64,000 bases of DNA from Agreia sp. COWG (lineage in GTDB: Bacteria; Actinomycetota; Actinomycetes; Actinomycetales; Microbacteriaceae). The position numbers and the translations under genes were made by a program. The notes below the pieces were generated by a model. It was not told the DNA's origin, did no database searches, and saw only the letters and a list, made by a program, of their open reading frames with translations. Shown one piece after another: positions 1 to 8,059 of the stretch. The DNA lies in NCBI RefSeq assembly GCF_904528075.1, contig NZ_LR882035.1:2728001-2792000 (forward strand), in the 5' to 3' direction. Position 1 is the first letter of the stretch; each line of letters starts with the position of its first letter.

Positions 1-455
1 GCGTAAGCGGCGAGCTGCAGAAGCGCGGTGATCTTGGCCTTGCGGGCGAGCTTCGTGTCGTAGACGGAATACGACGCAATGTCTGAGCCCTCGTCGGTGC
101 GCACGAGAAAGTCGGAGTAGCCGAGAAAACGCCCGTCGAAGAAGGCGCCCTGGAACACGACGGCCGCGCCCGCGCGCAGCGCCTCGAGCGTCTGGGCCGC
201 TGCAACCGCGACCTGGTCGAAGGCGGGCCGCTCGATCTCGACGACCCCGCCCGCGGCCCGCAGTTGCTCGAGCGTGGCGAGCTCGTGCAGGTCGCCGAGG
301 CCGGCCGTGCGCTTCAGCATCTCGTCTTCGGGCTCGACGACCGCCGGAATGCGCCCGAGCTTCGCGTCGAGCTTGCGCATCAGCGCCCACTCGCAGGCGG
401 CCGCGGCGGTGAGGTCGCTGGCCGAATAGATCACCGTTTCACCAAGGAGAAACAT
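1..455 (-). CDS. TM0106-type RecB-like nuclease, N-terminal part (runs off left edge)
   Basis: Reading leftward from ATG at 455, an uninterrupted frame of about 151 codons leaves the window. Visible features are an early Cys in AAACEWALMRKLDAKLGR, the block VVFQGAFFDGRFLGYSDFLV, and the block YSVYDTKLARKAK followed by LLQLAAYA. The order Asp, then DTK, then QLAAYA is the RecB-family nuclease signature as seen in the TM0106 family of RecB-like putative nucleases. In actinobacteria these proteins are usually over 1000 aa and end in a superfamily I helicase, so most of this gene, including any helicase part, lies outside. It probably cuts or processes DNA; no substrate is visible. The stop of the upstream MFS gene is 34 bp away on the same strand, so co-transcription is possible. 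Confidence 0.8.
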   Translation of the reverse strand, partial: MFLLGETVIYSASDLTAAAACEWALMRKLDAKLGRIPAVVEPEDEMLKRTAGLGDLHELATLEQLRAAGGVVEIERPAFDQVAVAAAQTLEALRAGAAVVFQGAFFDGRFLGYSDFLVRTDEGSDIASYSVYDTKLARKAKITALLQLAAY

Positions 456-489
456 GGATGCCTACGCCCCGCTTTCGTCAGCCCTCACG

Positions 490-1818
490 CTAGCGGTTAC
501 CTCCGACACGGCTCCCCGGGGTGGCGGAATCGTCGATCGGGGGCCGGGTGGCCGACTCAGGTCCCTCCAGGGGCACGGCCGCAGAGCCGGCCGCGGGCAT
601 CCGGATCGAATAGAGCGACGCGAGCAGGAAGAACACCGCGCCCACCCCGAAGGCCACGGGGAAGGAGAAGGCGTCGACGAGCGCGCCGGCCGCGAGCGGG
701 CCCACGATGGCGCCGATGTCAGAGCTCATGGAGAAGACCGCGATGCCGCGACCGCCACGGCGGCCGACGACGTCGCCGACGGCAGCTGCGGGCGCGATGC
801 CGAGAAACGCCGAGACCACGCCGTAGACGCTGAGCAGCACGGTGAGGGTGACGATGTCGCCGGTGAACGAGATGGCGACGGTCAACACCGCGGCGGCGGC
901 CAGCGCGAAGACGAGGGCGCGCTTTCGACCGGCCCTGTCGATGTAGCGCGCGGCGGGGCCGAGGGCGAGCGTCTGGGCCACCGCGGCGATGGCGAAGGCG
1001 ATGCCGGTGAATGAGCTCGGGCCCTTGATGACCTCGACGACGATCACGGGAATCAGGGCGCTGCGCACCCCGAAGGAGTTCCAACCCTGGGCGAAGTTGG
1101 CGAGGCACGCCGCGCGGAATCGCACATCGCGCAGCACGTCGCGGAACGGTACGAGCGGATTCTCCGCAGCGTCGGCATCCGTGTCGGCACCCGCAGCGGC
1201 ACGCGCCGAACGGCCGGATGCGGGCCGCAGCAGCACGAGCCCGACCACCCCGGCCACGGCCAGCGTTGCCGCGTAGAAGAAGAACGGGGCGGTGAGGGAG
1301 ATCGTGGCCAGCAGCCCACCGATGGCGGGGCCGGTCATGCCTCCGATGAGGAAGCCGCCCTGGTAGAAGCCCACGGCGCGGGCCCGATGGGCGGCGCTGG
1401 TGGTGCCGAGCAGCAGGGTCATGGCAGCGACCGTGAACATGGCGGAGCCGATGCCGCCGACCCCGCGCAGGATGAGCAGGTGCGGATAGTCCGCAGCGAT
1501 GCCCACGAGTCCGCTCGACACAGCCACGATTCCGATGCCGACGGCCAATACGACGCGCTCCCCCGCGATGTCGATGAGCTTGCCCACGAACGGGCTGGCC
1601 ACCAGGCGCATGAGCGCGAAGGCCGACACGACGGCGCCCACCTCGGCGTAGCCCACTCCGAAGCTGCGAACGAACACGGGAAGCACGGGCACCACGACGC
1701 CGAAGCCCACCATGACGAAGAATGCGATGAGCCCGAGAACGTAGACGTCGCGGGAGAGACGCTCGCGGGGTTCGGCGGATGCGCCCCGCCGACGGAGGAA
1801 GGCGGGAAGGCGTGGCAC
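490..1818 (-). CDS. MFS transporter
   Basis: A 442-aa membrane protein with a short basic N-terminus followed by alternating hydrophobic segments consistent with 12 helices. The MFS motif A region is visible in the loop after helix 2 (GKLIDIAGERVVLA). It should move a small solute or drug across the cytoplasmic membrane in exchange for protons; no substrate can be assigned. The start is GTG at 1818. The codons before it give no strong ribosome binding site, so a slightly later start is possible. It is followed by the RecB-like nuclease gene on the same strand and preceded by the MarR-linked MFS gene 78 bp upstream. Confidence 0.85.
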   Translation of the reverse strand: MPRLPAFLRRRGASAEPRERLSRDVYVLGLIAFFVMVGFGVVVPVLPVFVRSFGVGYAEVGAVVSAFALMRLVASPFVGKLIDIAGERVVLAVGIGIVAVSSGLVGIAADYPHLLILRGVGGIGSAMFTVAAMTLLLGTTSAAHRARAVGFYQGGFLIGGMTGPAIGGLLATISLTAPFFFYAATLAVAGVVGLVLLRPASGRSARAAAGADTDADAAENPLVPFRDVLRDVRFRAACLANFAQGWNSFGVRSALIPVIVVEVIKGPSSFTGIAFAIAAVAQTLALGPAARYIDRAGRKRALVFALAAAAVLTVAISFTGDIVTLTVLLSVYGVVSAFLGIAPAAAVGDVVGRRGGRGIAVFSMSSDIGAIVGPLAAGALVDAFSFPVAFGVGAVFFLLASLYSIRMPAAGSAAVPLEGPESATRPPIDDSATPGSRVGGNR

Positions 1819-1895
1819 TAGCCAAGGCTACGCCGTGGGGGCGGCCGCCTGCCCCGCCGGCCGCCCCGCCGCCCGACGAGCCACCGGTCGCCTCG

Positions 1896-3158
1896 CTAGA
1901 GCGACTCGCCCAGCGTGATCGCCTCAGCCTCGACGACCCGGCTCTCCGTGTGCGCGGCATCCACCCTGGCGAGCGCCCTGCGACCGAGGAACGCGATCAG
2001 CACCGCGACGAGAACGCACGCGGCGGCCACGTACATCGGGGCGCTCGGCGAGATCGCGGCGGCGAGGGCAGAGGCCCCGGGAGGGGCGATCGCACCGCCG
2101 AGGAAGCGCACCGCCGAGTACGACGACGAGGCGACGGAGCGAGGGAGGTCGCTCGCCTCCATCACGCTCTCGGTCAGCACGGTATTGACGACGCCGAGCG
2201 CGAGACCGCCGATCACGATGCAGATGACCAGTCCCAGCTGGGAGTCGATCACGACGCCACCGACGATCAGGTCGAGGGCGAGGATCGTGAGCACGAGCTT
2301 CAGCGCGGTCGTGCGCTTCATGCGCTTGGTAAGCAACGGCGCCACGAACACAGACGTGAACGCCACGGAGAGGCCCCACGCGAAGAAGGTGTAGCCCAGA
2401 CCCATCTCGTTGAAGCCCAGCGGGTAGGGGGTGTAGGCCAAGAGCACGAAGAAGCCGATGTTGTAGAACAGGGCGATTCCGGCCAGGTACCGGATGCTCG
2501 CCACCTTCATCGCCGTGAACGGCGCCGAGAGCTTGGTGGGCGTTCGCACCTGCCCCTTGTCTTCGCGAAGCAGCGTGACGATGGCGATGAAGCCCACGGC
2601 CATGAGCACGGCGGTGCCGAAGAATGGACCTCTCCAACTGATGGTGCCGAGCGTTCCGCCGAGCAGAGGCCCCACGGCGATGCCGACGCCGAGCGCGGCC
2701 TCGTACAGGGTGATCGCGGCGGCGCTGCCGCCGGAGGCCGCGCCCACGATGGTCGACAGGGCGGTAGAGATGAAGAGCGCGTTGCCGAGCCCCCATCCGG
2801 CACGGAAGCCGATGACGCCCTCGACGCTGCCGGCGGTGCCCGCGAGCGCCGCGAAGATCACGATGAGCGCGAGGCCGATGAGCAGCGTCTTCTTGGCGCC
2901 GATACGGCTCGAGATGTAGCTGGTGATGAGCATCGCGAGGCCGGTCACGACGAGGTAGCTCGTGAACAGCAGCGAGGTCTCCGTGGGCGAGGCGTCGAGG
3001 CTCTTGGCGATCGACGGCAGGATCGGGTCGACGAGGCCGATGCCCATGAAGGCGATGACGCTGGCGAAGGCGACGGCCCACACTGCCTTGGGCTGCTTCA
3101 GAATGGATCCGGTCGCGGGCGGTGCCACGATGGCGGTGGAACGGGTATCGGTGGTCAC
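1896..3158 (-). CDS. MFS transporter coupled to marR
   Basis: A 420-aa major facilitator protein starting at GTG 3158 (VTTDTRSTA). The GTG shares the bases GTGA with the stop of the MarR gene, so the two are translationally coupled; the longer frame extending to 3362 overlaps MarR and is rejected. Helices begin near residue 25 (VWAVAFASVIAFMGIGLVDP), and motif A is seen as SRIGAKKTLLIG. The coupling to a MarR regulator suggests an efflux pump induced by a toxic small molecule or aromatic acid, as in many marR-MFS pairs. The substrate is unknown. A second MFS gene lies directly downstream but is not closely similar. Confidence 0.87.
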   Translation of the reverse strand: MTTDTRSTAIVAPPATGSILKQPKAVWAVAFASVIAFMGIGLVDPILPSIAKSLDASPTETSLLFTSYLVVTGLAMLITSYISSRIGAKKTLLIGLALIVIFAALAGTAGSVEGVIGFRAGWGLGNALFISTALSTIVGAASGGSAAAITLYEAALGVGIAVGPLLGGTLGTISWRGPFFGTAVLMAVGFIAIVTLLREDKGQVRTPTKLSAPFTAMKVASIRYLAGIALFYNIGFFVLLAYTPYPLGFNEMGLGYTFFAWGLSVAFTSVFVAPLLTKRMKRTTALKLVLTILALDLIVGGVVIDSQLGLVICIVIGGLALGVVNTVLTESVMEASDLPRSVASSSYSAVRFLGGAIAPPGASALAAAISPSAPMYVAAACVLVAVLIAFLGRRALARVDAAHTESRVVEAEAITLGESL

Positions 3159-3625
3159 TCTGCGGTAACTTCTTTCAGTTCTCTCGAGGGATGTGAGGAT
3201 TCGAGGCGGCGCAGGCGCCCCTCGATGATCTCGACGGCCTTGGCCAGGGCGGCGCGCTCGTCGTCGTGCAGGTCGCTGAAGAGCGGATCGAGGATCGCGT
3301 CGATGCGGGCGCCCCAGGTGCTGAGCGCGTCGAAGCCGGCGGGGGTGCCCTCGATGAGCCACACCCGGCCGTCTCTTTTATCGCGCACACGCTGCAGCCA
3401 GCCGAGCTCTTCGAGCCGGGAGACGATGCCGGTCATCGTGGGCTGGGTGACGCGAACGGCCACGGCCAGGTCGCCGAGGCGCTGGGGCTGGATGCGCTGC
3501 AGCTCGATCAGGGTGTGCCATACGGCCGCGGCCTGGCTTCCGCCGGCGGCACGCGAGGCGTGCCGCCCGAGCAGATTTGCCACGGACACGAGGCGCGCGG
3601 GCGCGGAGCGGGTTCGAGCGGTCAT
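3155..3625 (-). CDS. MarR-family transcriptional regulator
   Basis: A 156-aa winged-helix regulator. The recognition region is around residues 50-90 (LGDLAVAVRVTQPTMTGIVS, then the wing RVRDKRDGRVW), typical of MarR. The ATG at 3625 is 5 bp from a perfect 8-bp inverted repeat, so autorepression by a dimer is likely. It overlaps the downstream MFS gene by 4 bp and should control that efflux gene. The ligand cannot be inferred. The rightward antiporter gene begins 123 bp away on the other side of the operator and may share the control region. Confidence 0.9.
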   Translation of the reverse strand: MTARTRSAPARLVSVANLLGRHASRAAGGSQAAAVWHTLIELQRIQPQRLGDLAVAVRVTQPTMTGIVSRLEELGWLQRVRDKRDGRVWLIEGTPAGFDALSTWGARIDAILDPLFSDLHDDERAALAKAVEIIEGRLRRLESSHPSRELKEVTAE

Positions 3626-3630
3626 AGCTC

Positions 3631-3655
3631 AACTATATAGCTAATGAATATAGTT
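3631..3655. promoter_or_regulatory. Probable MarR operator
   Basis: AACTATAT (3631-3638) and ATATAGTT (3648-3655) are perfect inverted arms separated by 9 bp. The site is AT-rich in a GC-rich genome and lies immediately upstream of the marR ATG (3625), where the -10 region and transcription start would be. MarR dimers typically bind such sites. That this MarR binds here is inference. Confidence 0.7.
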
Positions 3656-3747
3656 TGTCGATGCGTAGGGGGACGTCGTGACGAGCGACCGATCGGACCG
3701 CGCCTCGAAACCTCCCCGGAACACACCGCGGGTAGCCTTGGAACACC

Positions 3748-5490
3748 ATGGAACTCGGCGTCTACGCGGTATTCGGCATCGCTGTCATCGTCGCGGTCGC
3801 CTACTTCTCGAAGCGGCTCGGCGTCGCTGCGCCGATCATCCTGGTGATCGTGGGCGTCGGCATCTCGTTTCTGCCGAGCTTTCCCGAGCTGCACATCGAG
3901 GGCGAACTCGTGCTCGACGTGGTGCTGCCACCCATCCTCTACGCGGCCGCCATCAGCGTTCCGGTCATGGACTTCAGACGCAACTTCAGCACCATCACGA
4001 GCCTCTCCGTCGTTCTCGTGATCGTCACCGCCTTCGGCACGGGCTTCCTGCTGTTCACGATGCTGCCCGATCTGAACCTCGCCGCGGCCATCGCGCTGGG
4101 CGCCATCATCAGCCCGCCCGACGCGGTCGCGGCGACATCCATCGGCCGTCGTCTCGGACTACCGCCGCGCATTCTGACGGTGCTCGAGGGCGAGGGGCTC
4201 GTGAACGACGCCACCGCCCTGGTGCTGCTGCGTTCCGCGACCGCCGCGGCCGCCGGCGGGCTGCTGTCACCATGGGAGACCATCGGCGACTTTCTGTTCG
4301 CGGTGTTCGTCGCCATCGTCATCGGCCTGCTTGCCGGAGTCGTGTCGGTCTTCGTGCGCACCAAGCTGAACGACCCCGTGCTCGACACCGCCATCTCGAT
4401 CGCCGTCCCCTTCCTGGCCTTTCTGCCCACCCAGGCGGTCGGGGCATCCGGCGTGCTGGCCGTGGTCGTCGCGGGCCTCTACACGGGGCACCACGCGCCG
4501 TCGGCGTTCTCTGCGCAGGCGCGCATCAGCGATCGCATCAACTGGCGCACCATCCAGTTCTTGCTCGAGAACGGCGTGTTCCTGCTCATCGGGCTCGAGA
4601 TCCGCACGCTGATCAACGACGTCGAGAACCCCGAGGTACTGAGCGTCTTCGACTCCATCGGGCTCGGCCTGATCGCGGTCGTCGCCCTGACGCTGGTGCG
4701 CTTCTTGTGGATCGGGCCGCTGGTCTACCTGCTCAAGCGGCGGGCGGAGCACGCGGAGAGGATCACCTATCGACATCTGCTCGCGCTGCACCACTACCGC
4801 AAGGTTCCCCATCGAGGGGTTTTCCGGTCTCGGCGCAGGCTCCGCGAGGAGCGGCTATACCAGCGGCGACGCAACGACCTCGAGCAACTTCGGCGCGAGA
4901 GCATCGACTGGCGCGGCGGCATCGTGCTGAGCTGGTCGGGCATGCGCGGCGTGGTCACCCTGGCGGCGGCGCAGTCACTGCCCGAAGACATTCCCTATCG
5001 CTCGCAGCTGATCCTGATCGCCTTCACCGTCGCGGTGGTGACGCTCATCGTGCAGGGCGGAACCCTTCCCTGGCTGATCCGGGTGCTGGGAGTGCAGGGC
5101 GTCGACGAGGCCGAGGATCGACGGGAGCTCGCCACGCTTCTCGACGAGATCAGCTTCGCCGGCCTCGCCGTGCTCGACGACCCGGCCGAGGCCATCAGCG
5201 GTGCCGTCGAGGTCGATCCCGACGTCGTCGAGCGGGTGCGCCAGTCGTCGTTCCTTCGAGCCGAGGCGGCGTGGGAACGCTCGCACGAGGCCTCCCCCGC
5301 ATCCAGCTCGCTCGACGAGACCCCGCACCGGGTGTATCGGCAGCTGAGGCTCGCCGTGGTACTCGCCGAGCGCGAACGGCTTCTGGATGCCCGCAGCCGC
5401 GGGGCCTATCCCTCACGGATCCTCGCCCAGGCCCAGGGCATGCTCGACCTCGAGGAGACCCGGCTGAGGCCGCGCACCTCGGAGCACTGA
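3748..5490 (+). CDS. CPA1-family Na+/H+ antiporter
   Basis: A 580-aa membrane antiporter exchanging Na+ (or K+) for H+ in the cytoplasmic membrane. About 12 hydrophobic segments cover roughly residues 1-420. The family signatures are LPPILYAAAI, SPPDAVAATSIGRRLGLP and LEGEGLVNDATALV, the last two carrying the acidic residues expected in the ion pathway. A charged cytoplasmic stretch near residues 335-385 separates the last helices, and GMRGVVTLAAAQSLP is a conserved late helix. A soluble tail of about 140 aa follows. The length fits the bacterial CPA1 (NhaP/YjcE-like) group. The start ATG is at 3748. It stands alone between the marR operator and a tandem repeat. Confidence 0.92.
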   Translation: MELGVYAVFGIAVIVAVAYFSKRLGVAAPIILVIVGVGISFLPSFPELHIEGELVLDVVLPPILYAAAISVPVMDFRRNFSTITSLSVVLVIVTAFGTGFLLFTMLPDLNLAAAIALGAIISPPDAVAATSIGRRLGLPPRILTVLEGEGLVNDATALVLLRSATAAAAGGLLSPWETIGDFLFAVFVAIVIGLLAGVVSVFVRTKLNDPVLDTAISIAVPFLAFLPTQAVGASGVLAVVVAGLYTGHHAPSAFSAQARISDRINWRTIQFLLENGVFLLIGLEIRTLINDVENPEVLSVFDSIGLGLIAVVALTLVRFLWIGPLVYLLKRRAEHAERITYRHLLALHHYRKVPHRGVFRSRRRLREERLYQRRRNDLEQLRRESIDWRGGIVLSWSGMRGVVTLAAAQSLPEDIPYRSQLILIAFTVAVVTLIVQGGTLPWLIRVLGVQGVDEAEDRRELATLLDEISFAGLAVLDDPAEAISGAVEVDPDVVERVRQSSFLRAEAAWERSHEASPASSSLDETPHRVYRQLRLAVVLAERERLLDARSRGAYPSRILAQAQGMLDLEETRLRPRTSEH

Positions 5491-5500
5491 CGTCGGCCGA

Positions 5501-5589
5501 TCGGACGTTCGCTGTTCGGACGTCGCCGTTCGGACGTTCGCTGATCCGACGTTCGCCGTTCGGACGTTCGCCGTTCGGACGTTCGCTGC
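5501..5589. repeat. Six tandem 15-bp repeats
   Basis: Six head-to-tail units with consensus TCGGACGTTCGCYGT occur at 5501-5515, 5516-5529 (14 bp), 5530-5544, 5545-5559, 5560-5574 and 5575-5589. The array fills the gap between the convergent antiporter and HAD genes. Each unit contains CGAACG/CGTTCG-type half palindromes. No function can be read; it may be a slippage-prone array or help end transcription. Confidence 0.85.
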
Positions 5590-5619
5590 GGCCGTCGAAG
5601 CGCGTCGGCTTCGCTCGGT

Positions 5620-6432
5620 TCAGCGCGATGCGCCGCGGAACGCCCTCAAGACCGCGGCGGCGTCGTCGAAGACGTCGATCGCCCCGGCCTCGATCAGCTC
5701 GTCGGCACCGAAGCCTCCGGTGCGCACCCCGATCGAGCGCACCCCAGCACGCCCGGCCGCCTTCATGTCCCAGACCGCATCACCCACGAACAACGCCTCG
5801 GCTGCCGTGACGCCGGCACGCTCGAGCGCGATGTTCACGATGTCGGGCTCGGGCTTTGCCGTGTCGACGTCGTCGGAAGACGTGGTCGCGTGGATCGCAT
5901 CGTCGCAGTCGAGCACCCCGGTGAGCACATCGAGCTCGTTTTTCGGGGCACTCGTCGCGAGCACGACGCGCACTCCCGCCTCGTGCAGCGCACGCAGCAG
6001 CTCGACGGCGCCGGGCAGCGGACGCAGCCTGTCGTTCATCTCGGCATAGATATCGGTGTGCAGCTGCTTCGCCCGATCGCCGAGGTCATCGCCCTCGCTG
6101 GCGTCGGAGCCCGCGCCGGCATCGGAGCCCTCGCCGGAGCCCTCTCCGTGGTCGCCGCCCGCTGAGCCACGGTCATCGCCGAGCAGATCCTCGATCAGTC
6201 GGTCGCTGTCGAGTCCGATCGACCGGTGGATCCGCCATGTGTCGACCGGGTGCCCGACCTGCTCGAACGCTCGGCTCCACGCATCGACGTGAAGGTAGTT
6301 GGAGTCGACGAGGGTGCCGTCGATGTCGAAGAGAACCGCCTTCGGTGCCGGCGAGAACAGCGAGCCGCGCCCGGAGGCGTCGCCGGCCGTGAGGTCGGGC
6401 GCATCCGGCCGTTCGGAATCAGTCGGAGCCAT
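5620..6432 (-). CDS. HAD-superfamily phosphatase (phosphoglycolate phosphatase-like)
   Basis: A 270-aa haloacid dehalogenase hydrolase. Motif I is DIDGTLVDS near residue 36, where the first Asp is the nucleophile. Motif II is the Ser of ATSAP. The conserved Lys is in TAKPEPD, and motif III is FVGDAVWDMKAA. An alpha-helical cap lies between motifs I and II and carries an unusual Gly/Ser/Asp-rich insertion near residues 87-117. It likely dephosphorylates a small phosphate ester such as phosphoglycolate or a sugar phosphate. The start at 6432 overlaps the 3' end of the small gene by 14 bp, so the two are probably one transcript. Confidence 0.87.
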   Translation of the reverse strand: MAPTDSERPDAPDLTAGDASGRGSLFSPAPKAVLFDIDGTLVDSNYLHVDAWSRAFEQVGHPVDTWRIHRSIGLDSDRLIEDLLGDDRGSAGGDHGEGSGEGSDAGAGSDASEGDDLGDRAKQLHTDIYAEMNDRLRPLPGAVELLRALHEAGVRVVLATSAPKNELDVLTGVLDCDDAIHATTSSDDVDTAKPEPDIVNIALERAGVTAAEALFVGDAVWDMKAAGRAGVRSIGVRTGGFGADELIEAGAIDVFDDAAAVLRAFRGASR

Positions 6433-6616
6433 AGAGCACCGTCAGGGCGTGCTCGACGGTTCCGAAGAGGCCGAGGTCGTTGTCGACGGAGTCGTGCAGG
6501 CGAAAGCCGGATCCCTCGGGGGTGAGGTGGCCGGCGATGTTGGGGGTGCCGACGTAGAGCACCTCCCACGGTGCGTCGTCGTGCTTGGTGACGTCGAACT
6601 GTTCACTGAGTGCCAC
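6419..6616 (-). CDS. Small conserved-looking protein, 65 aa, function unknown
   Basis: A short gene beginning at GTG 6616, chosen because AGAAGGAGG lies 4 bp upstream, one of the best ribosome binding sites in the window. The protein begins MALSEQFDVTKHDDAPWEV, continues through LYVGTPNIAGHL, and ends in ALTVLYGSD. It has no signal peptide, membrane segment or cysteine and looks like a compact soluble protein. I do not recognise the family. The 14-bp overlap with the downstream HAD phosphatase argues that it is real and co-translated. The longer frame reaching 6850 lacks support. Confidence 0.75.
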   Translation of the reverse strand: MALSEQFDVTKHDDAPWEVLYVGTPNIAGHLTPEGSGFRLHDSVDNDLGLFGTVEHALTVLYGSD

Positions 6617-6999
6617 GCGGCCTCCTTCTGTCTTCTGTGCGCGTGCGGTGCCTGCGTACCGTGCCTGCGAGCGGTGCCTGCGAGCGGTGCGCGGTCGGCC
6701 TCGGCACGCGGCAACGGTACTCCCGAGGCGCCGGATCGTTCCACCCCCCTTGCGCCGCTCCGCCGCACGGCCGTATGGACGCCGCGAACGGCTGCCGCGC
6801 AGCGACGACCGCCACACACGCAGCAAAAGGCCCTTCGTTCGCTGAGGCAAGGGCTATCTGCTGCACCCCGGATGTGGCCGCACAGTCGAGATGCAGCAGA
6901 ACGCCCTTCGTCGGCGCATGGAGGGGCCATTTGCCACACGTCGACGCGGCCTGTGGATGGATCCGGCGCACCCATCGCCGATGCAGGCATTCTGGGGCC
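6617..6999. other. Gene-free divergent region with short repeats and a nested hairpin
   Basis: This 383-bp stretch lies between divergent genes and shows no convincing gene. It holds three 13-bp tandem units of GTGCCTGCGNRCS type (6648-6660, 6661-6673, 6674-6686). It also holds a nested hairpin: GCAGCA (6820-6825) and GCCCTT (6830-6835) pair with AAGGGC (6849-6854) and TGCTGC (6859-6864). The left part of this hairpin recurs as a 17-bp near-copy at 6895-6911. Promoters for the leftward 65-aa gene and the rightward endonuclease-like gene must lie here, but I cannot place them. Confidence 0.6.
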
Positions 7000-7968
7000 G
7001 TGACCAGACGCACCCCTCTTCCCTCGTCGATCGTCGGGCGCGCGTTCTCTACCCGCGAAGCACTGTCGCTCGGTGCGTCGGCGAAGCAATTGCGGGCGTC
7101 GGATCTGACCGCTCCTTTTCATGGCGCTCGTCTACCCGTCGGTGTCGACACGCTCCGCGATCGATGTCTGGCTCTTCAATCGGTCACGAATCCCACAACC
7201 TTTTTCAGCCACTCCACCGCCGCGCGCCTCTATGGGGTGCCCCTGCCCCGACGGCTCGAGCACGAGAGCGCGGTGCACGTGACCGTCGAGCGACCGAACC
7301 GCGCCCCGCAGAGGCCGGGCGTGATAGGGCACTCGTGCGCATCCGGTACCGAGGGCGAGTCGTGGCTCGACTCGCGCGGCCTGCGGATCGCCCGCGCGAC
7401 GCGTGTCTGGCTCGACCTCGCGACCCAGCTCGACCTCACCGAACTGGTGATCGCCGGCGACTACCTGCTGCGCGGCTTTCGAGAGCGCGATGGCACTCAC
7501 ACGCCCTTCGTCACCATCGCGCAGCTGCGCCAGGCCGCGCACCACAATGGCGATCGCCGACGCCGCACCCTCATCGCGCGCGCCCTGGACCTCGTGCGCG
7601 AGAGGGTCGACTCTCCATACGAGACCAGGCTTCGGCTCATCATCTGGTCGGCCGGGTTTCCCGACCCGGTCGTGAACCAGCCGATTCTGGATGCCCGGGG
7701 AGACACGATCGCCCAGCCAGACCTGCGCGTTCCCGGCTTCATGGTGGGCGTGGAATATCAGGGCGACGGCCATCGCACGGATCGGCGGCAGTGGCAGCGC
7801 GACGTGGTGCGCCGCCGAGAACTCGATGCCATCCGGTGGAAGACCCTGGAAGCCGTCGTTCCCGACATTCGAAACCCGGCTCACCTGCTGCACGCGCTCG
7901 AGTTCGAGCTGCGGGAGCGCGGCTGGACAGGCAGCCGGCACCCGCCGACCCTCGGTGTCGGCGGCTGA
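7000..7968 (+). CDS. Endonuclease-like protein with AbiEi-type N-terminal region (paralog of 41350-42381)
   Basis: A 322-aa protein from GTG 7000 (VTRRTPLPSSIVG). The N-terminal half (FSTREALSLGASAKQLRASD, then FFSHSTAARLYGVPLP) resembles the winged-helix region of AbiEi-type antitoxin-domain proteins common in actinobacteria. The C-terminal half has PDLRVPGFMVGVEYQGDGHR followed by WQRDVVRRRELDAIRWKTLEAV, an arrangement like DUF559/Vsr-type endonuclease folds (Asp, Glu-Tyr-x-Gly, His-Arg). The Lys expected after the Glu in a strict PD-(D/E)xK site is Gln here, so activity is uncertain. No toxin partner lies next to it. No clear ribosome binding site precedes the GTG. Family placement is from pattern only. 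Confidence 0.75.
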   Translation: MTRRTPLPSSIVGRAFSTREALSLGASAKQLRASDLTAPFHGARLPVGVDTLRDRCLALQSVTNPTTFFSHSTAARLYGVPLPRRLEHESAVHVTVERPNRAPQRPGVIGHSCASGTEGESWLDSRGLRIARATRVWLDLATQLDLTELVIAGDYLLRGFRERDGTHTPFVTIAQLRQAAHHNGDRRRRTLIARALDLVRERVDSPYETRLRLIIWSAGFPDPVVNQPILDARGDTIAQPDLRVPGFMVGVEYQGDGHRTDRRQWQRDVVRRRELDAIRWKTLEAVVPDIRNPAHLLHALEFELRERGWTGSRHPPTLGVGG

Positions 7969-8059
7969 GGCGAGTGCAGGCGACCCGCAGGCGCCCGCAG
8001 GCAACAAAGTCGCGCCGAACGCAACTGACGTGCGCGGCCGGTAGGCGAGACTGGAGTAC

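Noticed and set aside
1779-3644. Long rightward open frame over the second MFS and marR genes
   Set aside because: It is antisense to two clear genes. Its translation is Arg/His/Glu-rich low-complexity sequence typical of the opposite strand of GC-rich genes.
5501-5589. Possible CRISPR array
   Set aside because: Units are 15 bp, contiguous and without spacers; no cas gene is present anywhere in the window.
7000-7968. Type IV toxin-antitoxin system of AbiEi/AbiEii type
   Set aside because: Only the N-terminal region resembles AbiEi. No nucleotidyltransferase-type AbiEii toxin gene lies next to this gene or its paralog at 41350.
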